NCBI GenBank assembly: GCA_905478195.1
Contig: CAJQHM010000132.1
Location: 1-35,440 of the forward strand
From: an uncultured Pseudomonadales bacterium
Lineage (GTDB): Bacteria > Pseudomonadota > Gammaproteobacteria > Pseudomonadales > Pseudohongiellaceae
Direction of reading: 5' to 3'
DNA length: 35,440 nt
Part shown: positions 25,212 to 33,787 of the stretch, in pieces
Position numbering within the stretch: position 1 is the first letter of the stretch
Layout of the letters: the number at the start of each line of letters is the position of its first letter
Notes under the pieces: generated by a model
The model's input: the letters and a program-made list of their open reading frames with translations, nothing else
Told to the model about the DNA's origin: nothing
Databases searched by the model: none
Translations under genes and position numbers: made by a program

Positions 25212-26126
25212 CTAATCATCATCCGTATTGTCAGGCTCGAAGAAACACCAGGCTACTGCCGGAAAGCGTACCCGAAACGCGGCTTCCACCTTGTTGATGT
25301 CGGCAATCAGCTTCATTGCGTCTTGCTGCTCTGTGAGTTTCGCCTTGATAGCCACCATCACATCTGCCCCCATATGCAGCGTGCGCAAATTGTAGATCTG
25401 CTTAATCGTAGCCTGCTGATTGAGAAAATCTAACATGTCCGTGTGCACGTCGGGCGAGACCCCCTGCCCGATCAGAAGCGACTTTACTTCGACACTAATA
25501 AAAAAGGCCACGGCGATAAGCAGTACTCCAATCCCGATACTGCCCAGGGCATCGTACATTGGGTCGCCAGTGAGCCACGCCGCCAGCACCGCCAAGAACG
25601 CAAAGGACAATCCTAGCAATGCCGCCAGGTCTTCACCGAAGATCACCAGCAGCTCTACTTCACGGGTACTGCGAAACCATCGCCAGAGGTTCTGACCGGC
25701 CCTTATTTTATTGATCTCTCTAAGACAGCCGGCAAATGACAGACCCTCGACAATGATGCCAAACAGGAGCACGCCTAGGGCCAGCATAGGATAAGATAGC
25801 GGTTCCGGCTCGTGCAGCTTGTGCCAGCCCTCATAGATAGAGAAGAGCCCGCCCATGCTGAATAACAGCAAGGCGACGATGAAAGACCAGAAGTACGTTT
25901 CCTTGCCATAGCCCAGCGGGAAACGATCCGAGGCTGGCCTCTTTGATCGCTTCATTCCCAGCAGAAGCAGTAGCTGGTTCCCGCAGTCAGCCGTGGAGTG
26001 CACGGCCTCGGCCAGCATAGACCCCGACCCGGTGATAACTGCAGCCACATATTTGGTTATTGCTATCGCACCGTTGGCAGAGAACGCATAATAAATAGCC
26101 TTGGTTGAATCGGCACCGTGAGACAA
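25212..26126 (-). CDS. Cation diffusion facilitator (CDF) family transporter, ZnT9-like
   Basis: An inner-membrane metal/proton antiporter of 304 residues that would export Zn2+ or a related divalent ion. Helix 2 has the CDF motif H43-x3-D47 (EAVHSTADCGNQ); helix 5 has GEDLAALLGLSFAF with the second acidic site. A cytoplasmic C-terminal domain follows (SVEVKSLLIGQ to VRFPAVAWCFFEPD). The GSGSMLAEAVHSTADC and RPASDRFPLGYGKETYFWSF segments are characteristic of this CDF subgroup. The start is TTG 26126 with GAGG eight bases upstream; no ATG is available nearby. The metal cannot be assigned. TAG is followed directly by TAA. Confidence 0.9.
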   Translation of the reverse strand: MSHGADSTKAIYYAFSANGAIAITKYVAAVITGSGSMLAEAVHSTADCGNQLLLLLGMKRSKRPASDRFPLGYGKETYFWSFIVALLLFSMGGLFSIYEGWHKLHEPEPLSYPMLALGVLLFGIIVEGLSFAGCLREINKIRAGQNLWRWFRSTREVELLVIFGEDLAALLGLSFAFLAVLAAWLTGDPMYDALGSIGIGVLLIAVAFFISVEVKSLLIGQGVSPDVHTDMLDFLNQQATIKQIYNLRTLHMGADVMVAIKAKLTEQQDAMKLIADINKVEAAFRVRFPAVAWCFFEPDNTDDD

Positions 26127-26268
26127 TGCTGTTACCTCGATTTAATTACAATCACAGAAGTAACTCTATCGCAGTTTGGCAGTAGCTCCCACTCGATTAA
26201 GCCACTATTCAGGGAAAATACGCTATTAGTCCTTTTCAGCCTACTCACAAGCTATTGGAGTCTTACCT

Positions 26269-26805
26269 ATGGTAGTTAGAAATAAGCCGATGCTCGTCTT
26301 CGCCGCAGCTATCCTGGCAGCCCTTCTTATTTTCTGGGAATACCTCAATGGAGGTGTAGTAACCCACTACCCGTTGGCTGACGCCGATAACCCCGGCATC
26401 TCCAACTGGTGGGGGCTACTTACCTTCCCTCTCCTTACTTGGGCCGCGCTAATTATCGCTGAAAAACGAAAAGCCATAACCGACGATGAGGCATCCGCTG
26501 GAGACACCTTAGTATTGCAAAAAAACTACCTCAAAGGCGGACTGGCTTTTGGCTTGTTAATGGGGGTGCTGTGGGAGTTGGGGCAGCAGGAAATTTTGCA
26601 GTATTTAATTCTCACGCCTTGGCTACTGTCATTTTTTCTGCGCATTTATTTACCTGAAACAACTTTGGGCTTCGTGCTAGGCATGGCTTATACCTTTGGC
26701 GGCGTGTTACCAGTTGTATTCGCGCTGGTAATACAGACAGTAGGATTTTTTATCTATTTGCTGTTCAATAGAGGCGGAAGATGGCTGTATAAAAAGCTAT
26801 CGTAA
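26269..26805 (+). CDS. Polytopic membrane protein of unknown function
   Basis: A 178-residue protein with about five hydrophobic helices: VFAAAILAALLIFWEYL, LLTFPLLTWAALIIA, GLAFGLLMGVLWELG, ILTPWLLSFFLRIYL and a long C-terminal region FGGVLPVVFALVIQTVGFFIYLLF. A loop between the first two helices has THYPLADADNPGISNWWG. No family is recognised. GGAG lies eight bases before ATG 26269. The gene is divergent from the CDF transporter and stands apart from the small genes at 27046. Confidence 0.65.
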   Translation: MVVRNKPMLVFAAAILAALLIFWEYLNGGVVTHYPLADADNPGISNWWGLLTFPLLTWAALIIAEKRKAITDDEASAGDTLVLQKNYLKGGLAFGLLMGVLWELGQQEILQYLILTPWLLSFFLRIYLPETTLGFVLGMAYTFGGVLPVVFALVIQTVGFFIYLLFNRGGRWLYKKLS

Positions 26806-27045
26806 CTGGCAAAGCGATAAACTAACAGGAAAACGTAGCAAGAGATTATTCTAAATCTCCGCCACTCCTGCTTGGTGTTGGACTTTGTGCCCCCTCAAAA
26901 CAACCCCTCTTAAAGATAAAAACCTTCGTAACGTACCCATCTATTGGGTCGCAATATCGACTACCCGACTCTCTTTTCATAGGCAATAGATCCAAAGTGC
27001 CGATTTGTGCGTTTAAATGGTTGATATAAACGGAATAAAAACATA

Positions 27046-27267
27046 ATGACATTTCTAAACACCAAGGGCCTGAGCCGGATGAGGAGAGTCTTCGCCTTTA
27101 CGGGCATGGGATTGCTAGCCCTCGCCCTCCTGCTTTTTGCGAGCACGCTTCTGGGTATTTCCTCGCTAGACTCGTTCGCCGTTTTAGGTAATAGCGGAGT
27201 CCGAACTCTTGCGGGTATAGCTGTAGCAGGCTGTATTCTCGCTGCCATTGGTTTTTTCGACGAGTAA
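27046..27267 (+). CDS. Small two-span membrane protein
   Basis: A 73-residue protein with two hydrophobic helices (GMGLLALALLLFASTLLGI and TLAGIAVAGCILAAIGF) and a basic N-terminus (RMRRVF). ATG 27046 gives 73 residues; ATG 27079 is a possible shorter start. It ends 13 bases before the next small gene. No family is recognised. Confidence 0.6.
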   Translation: MTFLNTKGLSRMRRVFAFTGMGLLALALLLFASTLLGISSLDSFAVLGNSGVRTLAGIAVAGCILAAIGFFDE

Positions 27268-27280
27268 CTGGAGAAGCAAC

Positions 27281-27460
27281 ATGTTCAAACAATCAGATTT
27301 TTTTATACTTCTGGCCGTGGCAATTTCATTTGCCGTCTCAGGCTACCTTTGGTTTTCAGGTCAGCGTGAAGAAGGGCTCTTCACAGCGGTATGGGTGCCC
27401 TCAATATTATGTTTTGGGATCTACTTTAAACTTATGGCGATAAGAGGATCCAAGTCATGA
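27281..27460 (+). CDS. Small two-span membrane protein
   Basis: A 59-residue protein (MFKQSDFFILLAVAISFAVS, then YLWFSGQREEGLF and VWVPSILCFGIYFKLM). It has two hydrophobic helices joined by a short charged loop. The motif pair LWFxGxxxxGLF and VWVPSILxFGIYFKL looks like a conserved small membrane protein, but I cannot name the family. ATG 27281 follows GGAG seven bases upstream. Its TGA overlaps the next ATG (ATGA), showing translational coupling. Confidence 0.7.
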   Translation: MFKQSDFFILLAVAISFAVSGYLWFSGQREEGLFTAVWVPSILCFGIYFKLMAIRGSKS

Positions 27461-27597
27461 GTTCAATGACATTATTTTATATTGCTATCGCCGTTTTTGG
27501 TCTCATGATCACCGGCCTTTTCCTGTCAGTTCGTGAATTCGTCCTAAACAGCAACGAACCTTCTCAGGTTAAAGGCTCAAAACCCGGCAACGAGTAA
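27457..27597 (+). CDS. Very small single-span membrane protein
   Basis: A 46-residue ORF beginning MSSMTLFYIAIAVFGLMITG and ending in a polar tail (NSNEPSQVKGSKPGNE). One transmembrane helix is followed by SVREFVLN. Its ATG overlaps the preceding TGA by four bases, and a strong terminator follows 30 bases after its TAA, so it is the last gene of the unit. It is easily missed because of its length. Function is unknown. Confidence 0.65.
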   Translation: MSSMTLFYIAIAVFGLMITGLFLSVREFVLNSNEPSQVKGSKPGNE

Positions 27598-27626
27598 TTG
27601 CTGTAAGGAACGCGCCGCAGACTTGA

Positions 27627-27670
27627 AACGGGTAGCAGGGGTACATTCTTAACCCCTGCTACCCGTTTTT
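27627..27670 (+). terminator. Intrinsic terminator after the small membrane protein operon
   Basis: AACGGGTAGCAGGGGT (27627-27642) pairs with ACCCCTGCTACCCGTT (27652-27667) around a nine-base loop, with a five-base T run at 27666-27670. The 16-base stem is perfect. Confidence 0.92.
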
Positions 27671-27789
27671 GGCTGTCTGTTGTGGATCTAGATTGGCAAG
27701 CGGCGTTCAGGCAGTCTATTATCCCTTACATAAACAGGCTCTCCGTCGAATTGGACAGTCATTGACGCCTATTCCATGCTCTCTTAGTT

Positions 27790-28728
27790 ATGAAGTTGCC
27801 ATCGATGCACTCCCACTACCCAGATACCAAATTAATTCCATTTAACCTTGCTGGGATAACGAGCAGTCTTCCCCTACATTTCATAGGTTCCAGAACGGGT
27901 GCCACCGGAACGCTCGATGATCTGAAGACTAGCCCTCCAGTACCGAAGGCCTGGTTAAACCCCTCACTTGTTAATGCCGTCATAGATCGTCTAAAAGCAC
28001 ATCAGCAGCTTCATTCCCGGCTAGATCAGCACGCCATCATTCACGAGAATCTGTTCGATCCAACACGTAACCGCTACAGAATAGTCTGGTCCAAAAACAT
28101 GATCACCTCTGCGGGGGTGTCCGAGGTTCACAGAAAAGGCGCTGAGCCGGAGCTTGTTCTGCACCTAAGAGACGGCGAGGAAGAGCGCAGAGATGGTCAA
28201 CGCTATATGCGTCAGATACTCGAGGGAATCTACGCTAAGGGCGGACGAGGACAGGAATCGGTTGAGGATTTTCTACATCTCATCCTGGTGCATGAGGCGA
28301 GTGAGATCCATCAAAGAAAGAAGGCAGAGACCCTGGCCCCCAGCATCAAGGCCGAGATCAGAGCTATCATAGAAGAAGCAAAGGCTTACTTTGCGTTTCC
28401 TATGGATAAAAGAAGAAATCTAGACCAGCTGTACAAGATACTCGATAAAACCAATGACCCGCGCAGAAAAATATACAGTCGCTCACTCGATGTCTTCGAG
28501 AGCATAGGCGAGGAAAATCTGGCCACAATCGAAGGCTTGCTGGCGTTAATTGAATTTGTTCTAATCACACCCGATTATGCCGCGGACGCAAAGCGCTATC
28601 ATGACGAGCGAACCAGGCTCCAGCTGGCGAAGAGTCTCTATGTTGACATTCTTCATGATTTTGCAGGCTCCAGCAAAGCTGACGATTGGGTGAAGGATGT
28701 TGAAGCTAGCGGTATATTTTCGGATTAG
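27790..28728 (+). CDS. Unknown protein, N-terminal part of a frame interrupted by TAG
   Basis: A 312-residue cytosolic protein without signal or membrane helix and with no recognised family. It is mostly helical and charged. Visible segments are PVPKAWLNPSLVNAVIDRLKAH, NRYRIVWSKNMITSAG, a region LRDGEEERRDGQRYMRQILEG, and HLILVHEASEIHQRKKAETL. HEASEIH is HExxxxH and not the HExxH zinc-protease motif. The reading frame ends at TAG 28726-28728, but the same frame continues in a coding-like way through 29730, and the downstream part has no ATG start. I therefore think this is the first part of one ~646-residue protein. The ribosome site before ATG 27790 is weak. Confidence 0.6.
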   Translation: MKLPSMHSHYPDTKLIPFNLAGITSSLPLHFIGSRTGATGTLDDLKTSPPVPKAWLNPSLVNAVIDRLKAHQQLHSRLDQHAIIHENLFDPTRNRYRIVWSKNMITSAGVSEVHRKGAEPELVLHLRDGEEERRDGQRYMRQILEGIYAKGGRGQESVEDFLHLILVHEASEIHQRKKAETLAPSIKAEIRAIIEEAKAYFAFPMDKRRNLDQLYKILDKTNDPRRKIYSRSLDVFESIGEENLATIEGLLALIEFVLITPDYAADAKRYHDERTRLQLAKSLYVDILHDFAGSSKADDWVKDVEASGIFSD

Positions 28729-29730
28729 GCCGTCACCTATAGTTACACTGAAAATTCCAATGGCCTCAGCAATCAGGCCCAGGAGATCTTTAACTCTGCC
28801 GCGAGAATTCTCGAAGCATTGAAACGAGAAGACCCAGAACCCGACTACCTGCCGAGCAAGAGCCAAAAGAAACAAGTAATCGAAAGTTTCAATAATAAGA
28901 TCAAACAACTGGACCCAATCAAGAGCCAGCTAAGTCTTAATGAAGTATTAAGTATACCTTTACAACTAAGGAATGCGCTTGAGGACAACAGTCTTAATCG
29001 ACACTTCTCTTACTTGGATTCGTTCGGAATCTATAATTCACTCAACCTGTCACGCCTAGACCTTAGGGGTTTGAACTTGCATTCTGGCTACGATGAGAGA
29101 ACGGCAAGAGACAAAGACCGGGAGATCAATCCACACAAGGACGAACGCAGCAACCTAAGAGGCGCTCATCTGGTAGGTAGTGACATTTCCGAACGGGCAA
29201 ATTTTGCTGCAGCACATATGGACTTTGCCATCGCCTCCTATTCAGATTTTCGAGAACTCATCTTTACGCGAACCAAGGCGATTGGAATGGTATTTTATGG
29301 CGCGAATGCTAATGAGGCGCAATTCGAGCACGCGAAAATGACTGCGGTAGACGCCAGAGGTATGAGCGCAAACTTTGCCCGCATTCAGACACAGGAAACC
29401 GACATTAACGGAATGAAAATCTGGCAATCAGATGTGCCAAGCTGGCAGCGCGCTTATGTCGATATCACTCGCCTTAAAGAACCCAACAAGCATGACGATT
29501 CTCAGATCGCCGATCGCAAATCCCTAAAAGCAGAACTCGACTTTCTGGAAGACTCGTTTCTGGACGAGCTGGACGCGATAGAAGAAACTGGCGCCGCTCA
29601 AGGCGAGGAAAAATGGATTGAGCTGAGAGAGGTTGACGGGCAGCTTGAACTATTGAAGGGCCGCGGCGTTGTATTTTACTCGAAAGAGAAGAAACTGGAA
29701 TACAGTAGCAGCGAACAGTCCGAGACTTAA
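28729..29730 (+). pseudogene. Pentapeptide-repeat-like C-terminal part, separated by an in-frame TAG
   Basis: This continues the 27790 frame in phase. Thirty codons after the TAG (starting AVTYSYTENSNGLSNQAQ) lead to TTG 28819, the only possible start for a separate protein; it has no ribosome site, and the first in-frame ATG is about 130 residues further. Residues from SRLDLRGLNLHSG through RSNLRGAHLVGSDISERANFAAAHMDFAIASYSDF to ANANEAQFEHAKMTAVDARGMSANF have the A/L-x-x-x-x periodicity of a pentapeptide-repeat beta-helix. An acidic helical tail follows (ELDFLEDSFLDELDAIEE). It is either a broken gene or one expressed by amber readthrough. Pentapeptide domains often bind partner proteins; the role here is unknown. 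Confidence 0.55.
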
Positions 29731-29766
29731 AAAAAATAAACCCCTCCTAGCCCTTCAATTACTTGA

Positions 29767-30639
29767 TCAGTGCGCAGTCGCACTTGCGGGTGCTGTTTCG
29801 CCTGCTAGGAACACCTGCTCGATGTCTATGCGGTCGAAACTATATTGCGCGTTGCAAAATTCACAGGTAACTGCGACTTCACCCTCCTGCTCGATGATGT
29901 CGATCACCTCGGCCTTACCGAGGGTTAGCAACATCCCGCCGGTACGTTCCCGCGAACAACTGCAGAAAAATTCCACCAGATGGGGATCGAAAAGCAGCAC
30001 CGTTTCCTGATGGAAGAGCCGGTGCAAGAGGTTCTCTAGGGCAATCTGCTGCAACTCCTCATCTGTGACCGTCGCAGCCAAAAGCGATACACGATCCCAG
30101 GCATCATCGTCTGTAGATTGTCCGGGCAACTTTTGGATTAGCATGCCGCTAACGTTTTCCTCATCGCAGGTTAACCAGAAGCGGGTCGGCAACTGTTCGG
30201 ATGTGGAGAAATAATGCTCCAGCGCTTCAGCCAGATTTTCCCCTTGCAGCGGTGCGATACCCTGGTGAGGTTCGGCGCCCTCCGTCTTAATGGTGATAAC
30301 AAGATAGTCGCTGCCGAAAATTTGCTGAAGATCCATTCCCTCTTCAATCTTGTCTTGCTGACGAGCAATTCCTCTTACTTTCTGATCTGAATTGGCCTCC
30401 ACAACCAACAATCCCAGCGGCCCGCTGCCACGAACCTGCAGCGTAACGCTGCCGTCGATCTTAAGAGTGTCCACTAGCAGAACCACTGCAGCTAACGCCT
30501 CACCTAACAGGGTTAAGCCCCTGCCCTCTAGACCTGCTTGCTGGGAAATCGTCTGCCAGGACTCATCTAGTGATACATGTTGCCCACGTATAGGGTGATT
30601 CTCAAAGAGATAACGCTGGCTCTGATCGGGCTTCTTCAT
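29767..30639 (-). CDS. hslO: Redox-regulated chaperone Hsp33
   Basis: Hsp33 is a cytosolic holdase activated by oxidative unfolding. The 290-residue sequence is full length. The N-terminal domain shows YLFENHPIRGQHVSLDESW and GLTLLGEALAAVVLLVDTLK, then IDGSVTLQVRGSGPLGLLVVEAN. The C-terminal zinc redox switch has C226-x-C228 (CSCSRERTGGML) and C259-xx-C262 (CEFCNAQYSF), the CxC...CxxC arrangement that binds Zn2+ when reduced. AGGA precedes the ATG. It stands alone on the minus strand, convergent with the pentapeptide-repeat locus. Confidence 0.95.
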   Translation of the reverse strand: MKKPDQSQRYLFENHPIRGQHVSLDESWQTISQQAGLEGRGLTLLGEALAAVVLLVDTLKIDGSVTLQVRGSGPLGLLVVEANSDQKVRGIARQQDKIEEGMDLQQIFGSDYLVITIKTEGAEPHQGIAPLQGENLAEALEHYFSTSEQLPTRFWLTCDEENVSGMLIQKLPGQSTDDDAWDRVSLLAATVTDEELQQIALENLLHRLFHQETVLLFDPHLVEFFCSCSRERTGGMLLTLGKAEVIDIIEQEGEVAVTCEFCNAQYSFDRIDIEQVFLAGETAPASATAH

Positions 30640-30851
30640 CGTGTTCCTGGGTGTAAAATTTTGGGTTGGTCTTGTGTATCCGCGTGGCTACCTGAGTAGC
30701 GTCGAGTTGAAGGCAGTATAGTAGTACTTTGGGCCTTGGAAATACATTCAGTATCGCCAAAAATGAGAAGGCTTTGGGCTATGCAATCCGCAGGAATTTT
30801 TGGCAGAAACTGACTTGAGAAAAGCCCTCCCCCCTTCTGCTGCTGCCTCAA

Positions 30852-31400
30852 TTAATTCCTTTCTTTATAGAGTATCGGCGCTCCATCCATCACTATAACG
30901 GGCTTGGATACCCTGCCACCCGAAAGCAAGTCATAGATTGCCTGCTCTAGCCCCGCCCCCACCGGACCTCTATATTTCACGGTAAAAGTTTTGGGGTCAA
31001 ACAAAAAAACTTCGCCAATCGTTGTAATGTTCAATGCTCTCGAGATCGTCTGCGAGTCATCCATTAGCACGGGGATATCGACGCCATAGCCCAGGACTTC
31101 CTGCCGAACCGCATCGCTATCATTCAGGCCCATCGGATTAATCATAAGAAACTCAAAGCCCTGTCTATCGAATCGAGCCTTGAGCGCATTGTAGGCAGAC
31201 ATTGATCCGGCAACCGTCCTGTCGCCATTGGCCTGCACCAGCAGCGCGACAGCAACATGGTCAACGTAGAAGCTCATTCTATGAGTGTCGCCATTTTGAT
31301 CTGGCAGGGAAAAATCGCCCACGCTGTCCGCCGCATTGCAGGTCTGGGAAAGCAGCAGCAGTGACAGCATACCGATTCTAAAGAAATTGACAGGGCTCAT
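30852..31400 (-). CDS. Exported thioredoxin-fold (redoxin-like) protein lacking the catalytic cysteines
   Basis: A 182-residue exported protein with a Sec signal ending at CNAADS. The mature part opens VGDFSLPDQNGDTHRMSFYVDHVAVALLVQANGD, the pattern of AhpC/TSA-redoxin proteins. Where a CxxC or peroxidatic Cys is expected, the sequence is QANGDRTVAGSM, with no Cys. The rest keeps the fold: FEFLMINPMGLNDS, VDIPVLMDDSQTISRALNITTIGEVFLFDP and the RGPVG segment near the C-terminus. The only Cys is in the signal peptide. It is unlikely to be a reductase or peroxidase and may be a binding or scaffold protein. GAGGAG lies eight bases before the ATG, a strong site. Confidence 0.75.
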   Translation of the reverse strand: MSPVNFFRIGMLSLLLLSQTCNAADSVGDFSLPDQNGDTHRMSFYVDHVAVALLVQANGDRTVAGSMSAYNALKARFDRQGFEFLMINPMGLNDSDAVRQEVLGYGVDIPVLMDDSQTISRALNITTIGEVFLFDPKTFTVKYRGPVGAGLEQAIYDLLSGGRVSKPVIVMDGAPILYKERN

Positions 31401-31655
31401 TAGATTTCTCCTCGGCCGAAAGAACTAGGGGACACTAACAACTTAACAACTTAATGACATATCTATTCACTCATGCTGTTTCATTGCCAGCCTCCGAATT
31501 GTTCCAGCTGACAGGTGTAGAAATATGACGGAACCAACGTTAACTAAAATGAGTTGGCCCCATTGATGCAATCAGAGTCTCCAGAAAAAGGTCTCCTATG
31601 CTCTGGACTATAGAGCAGCGAATAGTCAATTTGACCTTAGTGTTCCGGCGCCCGC

Positions 31656-32708
31656 TTATTGTTCATTTTGTTCATTGAGAATCGACTTCATCGGTGCCAG
31701 ATATTTCTCAAAACGCTTCCATGCTTCCGAACTCCCCTGGTACATGGGACGCTGCACTTGCGCCCAACTCATGGTTTCTACTTTCCTCTTATTCTTATGA
31801 AACTCCAAACAGGCGGGATCCCAATCGAGCCCACAATAACTTAGCAGTTTACGCGTTTCCTCATCCTGATTTGTAGTGAGTCGTTCGTAGTGAAGATCGT
31901 ATATCTTACCCGGGAACTTGCTTCGCCAGAAATCCATCAGATCAACATAGAGATTATAGAACTCAGCAACTTCCTCTTGACTGCACGAGTATCCATTTGA
32001 AGTTCCTGCGAAGGGAGATTTATAGATAGACCAACAGGTAGCCATAGGGCTGCGCATCGTGTGAATTATTTTAGCTTCGGGAAATGCTGACAGTATGAAG
32101 CCCAGCCATAGAAAGTTCACCGGCATCTTGTCAGTGACATAGCTTTTGGTTGTCAATGCCTTTAGGCCTTTAAGATAGTGATCCTGCAACCCCGCTAGAT
32201 TGTCCTCTAACTCTATTTCCGCCTGGTTACGAAAATGTTTGACGTATCCGAAACACCATTGCCCCATTAACTTGAGCTCACCGCCGCCATAGACATCGGC
32301 GTGTGATGCCAGAATTTGTTCGACCAGCGAAGTTCCGGAACGAGGCATCCCAACGATAAAGATTGGCTGATATTCGCTACTTGCTTGCTGTGGCTCGATT
32401 GGCTCGGCAGAGAAGATCTGTCTAACCGTGGATATTGTAGTCCTGGCGTCATCAATCGTGTCAGTCTTACCTTTTTTGTGCTGCTCGTTACCCTGAGCAA
32501 GCATGGCAAAGCACTTATCTATTTCATTCAGGTCATCGTAAACCTTTGCCAGAGCGAAGCATAAGACTATTCCCTCCTGACTGGCAGTATCAATGCTGCT
32601 ATGTAGCGCCTCCATTTCAATCAGCAACTCATTGCGAGTAGCCCATCGCTTGGAGTCGGCAAGATTACTAAAATCGAGAATAGACTGTTGCGTTGGAGTG
32701 AGTGGCAT
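31656..32708 (-). CDS. PAPS-dependent sulfotransferase family protein
   Basis: A 350-residue cytosolic sulfotransferase that would move a sulfuryl group from PAPS to an unknown acceptor. The 5'-phosphosulfate loop is FIVGMPRSGTSLVEQIL (residues 117-133), with PRSGTS as the P-loop-like motif. The 3'-phosphate region is HTMRSPMATCWSIYKSPFAG (about 216-235). Residues 1-100 are helical (EGIVLCFALAKVYDDLNEIDKCFAMLAQGNEQHK) and look like one or two TPR-like repeats; many relatives carry a much longer TPR array, so this is a short form. The start lacks a clear ribosome site. No sulfate-activation genes are in the window. Confidence 0.88.
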   Translation of the reverse strand: MPLTPTQQSILDFSNLADSKRWATRNELLIEMEALHSSIDTASQEGIVLCFALAKVYDDLNEIDKCFAMLAQGNEQHKKGKTDTIDDARTTISTVRQIFSAEPIEPQQASSEYQPIFIVGMPRSGTSLVEQILASHADVYGGGELKLMGQWCFGYVKHFRNQAEIELEDNLAGLQDHYLKGLKALTTKSYVTDKMPVNFLWLGFILSAFPEAKIIHTMRSPMATCWSIYKSPFAGTSNGYSCSQEEVAEFYNLYVDLMDFWRSKFPGKIYDLHYERLTTNQDEETRKLLSYCGLDWDPACLEFHKNKRKVETMSWAQVQRPMYQGSSEAWKRFEKYLAPMKSILNEQNEQ

Positions 32709-32963
32709 CTGAACTAGTATTTAGTAGAGCATAAGAAAAACAAAGGGTATGTCCGAAACCAGGCGTTGTCTAGCTTCATTAGGACTGGGGCTTTTATCGA
32801 GCCGCACTCCCTCCGCTTCTTTCGGATAGTCGATGACAGCTGCGCCTGAAACCGCGCAGTAAGAGGCCGATGCACGAAAACTTGCACCGGGGCTTTCCCT
32901 GTTGTTCCTGAAGCTTATGGTGGCCAAGGAAGAAATTGATCAAGAATAAATCCCTCCGACCCC

Positions 32964-33653
32964 TTACCCAGTCGCGTACATGAAGCTGTACCCATACTCC
33001 TGCGCGCGAGTAGCTGCCATAACGCCTGCGGGAACGAAGTGACTGGAAGGGATGGCGTTGCTAACCAGTTCCTCATATACCTCTTCCGTCGTTCTGCCGG
33101 CAGAGCGCGCCAACATGCCAGCCATACCACGGGTAGAGAGATCGCAGACGGCAAAGCGAACACCTCGGCCACTCATCGCGTCGATCGTATTGGAGCGATT
33201 GCCATAAGTCCGCTCTACACTGAGGGGATTGATCGTAACGGGGTCGCCATTACTATTGCTCACGCCTGTGCGCCCCACGAATAGATCACCATACTTTTCC
33301 CACATGGCATCGTTGAAGCCATAGGGAGATGAGTCATGGCGAAAACAGACGATCAGACCATAGTCTTCATCACTGCCGCCGTATCCCTGTGCATGGGCCA
33401 AGAGAATATTGGATGCAAAATTCATTGCAGCAATGCCACCTGAACCGGTTGAAGAATCTACGAAGGCACGGTGAACCCCGCCCATTTCGTCCATCCAACT
33501 GTCTTCGGCATGGCGCGCCGGCGTGAAGCCAGAATTACCATGATGGGAATGACCGGCCTCCTGCGCATTCGCTGCGACCGCTGCACCGGCGGCGGCTACC
33601 AGGCCGGCACCGGCAAGAAATTTGCGTCTATTGTGGGTTTGATCTGCACTCAT
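32964..33653 (-). CDS. Tat-secreted protein, paralogue of 16182-16874
   Basis: A 229-residue protein with a twin-arginine signal (NRRKFLAGAGLVAAAGAAVAANAQ). It is plainly homologous to the gene at 16182: both share HHGxxxFxPARHxEDxWMD, a stretch ending VCFRHxSxPxGxNDAMWxKYG, the RxxYGNRxNTIDxxxxRGV segment and FVPAGVxAATRxQEYGYSxxY at the C-terminus. The C-terminal layout resembles secreted DsrE-like proteins, and this copy lies 134 bases downstream of a clear DsrE-family gene on the same strand, which supports that reading. GGAG precedes the ATG. The His residues near the mature N-terminus (GHSHHG) might bind metal. Function is unknown. Confidence 0.7.
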   Translation of the reverse strand: MSADQTHNRRKFLAGAGLVAAAGAAVAANAQEAGHSHHGNSGFTPARHAEDSWMDEMGGVHRAFVDSSTGSGGIAAMNFASNILLAHAQGYGGSDEDYGLIVCFRHDSSPYGFNDAMWEKYGDLFVGRTGVSNSNGDPVTINPLSVERTYGNRSNTIDAMSGRGVRFAVCDLSTRGMAGMLARSAGRTTEEVYEELVSNAIPSSHFVPAGVMAATRAQEYGYSFMYATG

Positions 33654-33787
33654 AACTAATCGCTCCAGCTTGTAGTTCTAGTATGAAGGTAACTAGATAC
33701 ATTGTTCTCAATTACCGACTCAATTGAGCCGCGGAATCATTAGCATCCTAATGAACTCCGCCGCACTCCTGACTAACACTCAACGTC

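Noticed and set aside
26846..27052. Minus-strand ORF of 68 codons
   Set aside because: It lies in the promoter region of the small membrane-protein operon and overlaps its first start; no supporting signal.
28291..28311. Possible zinc-protease motif in the unknown protein (HEASEIH)
   Set aside because: The spacing is HExxxxH and not HExxH, with no downstream third ligand pattern.
12208..28728. Global reassignment of TAG as a sense codon
   Set aside because: TAG ends many ordinary full-length genes here (DUF2855, lipocalin, MlaA, CDF, DsrE, fused oxidase) at the expected family length.
32721..32927. Minus-strand ORF of 68 codons between the sulfotransferase and Tat protein genes
   Set aside because: No ribosome site, no signal or family, and low-complexity composition. 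It fills a 255-base gap but I cannot support it as a gene.
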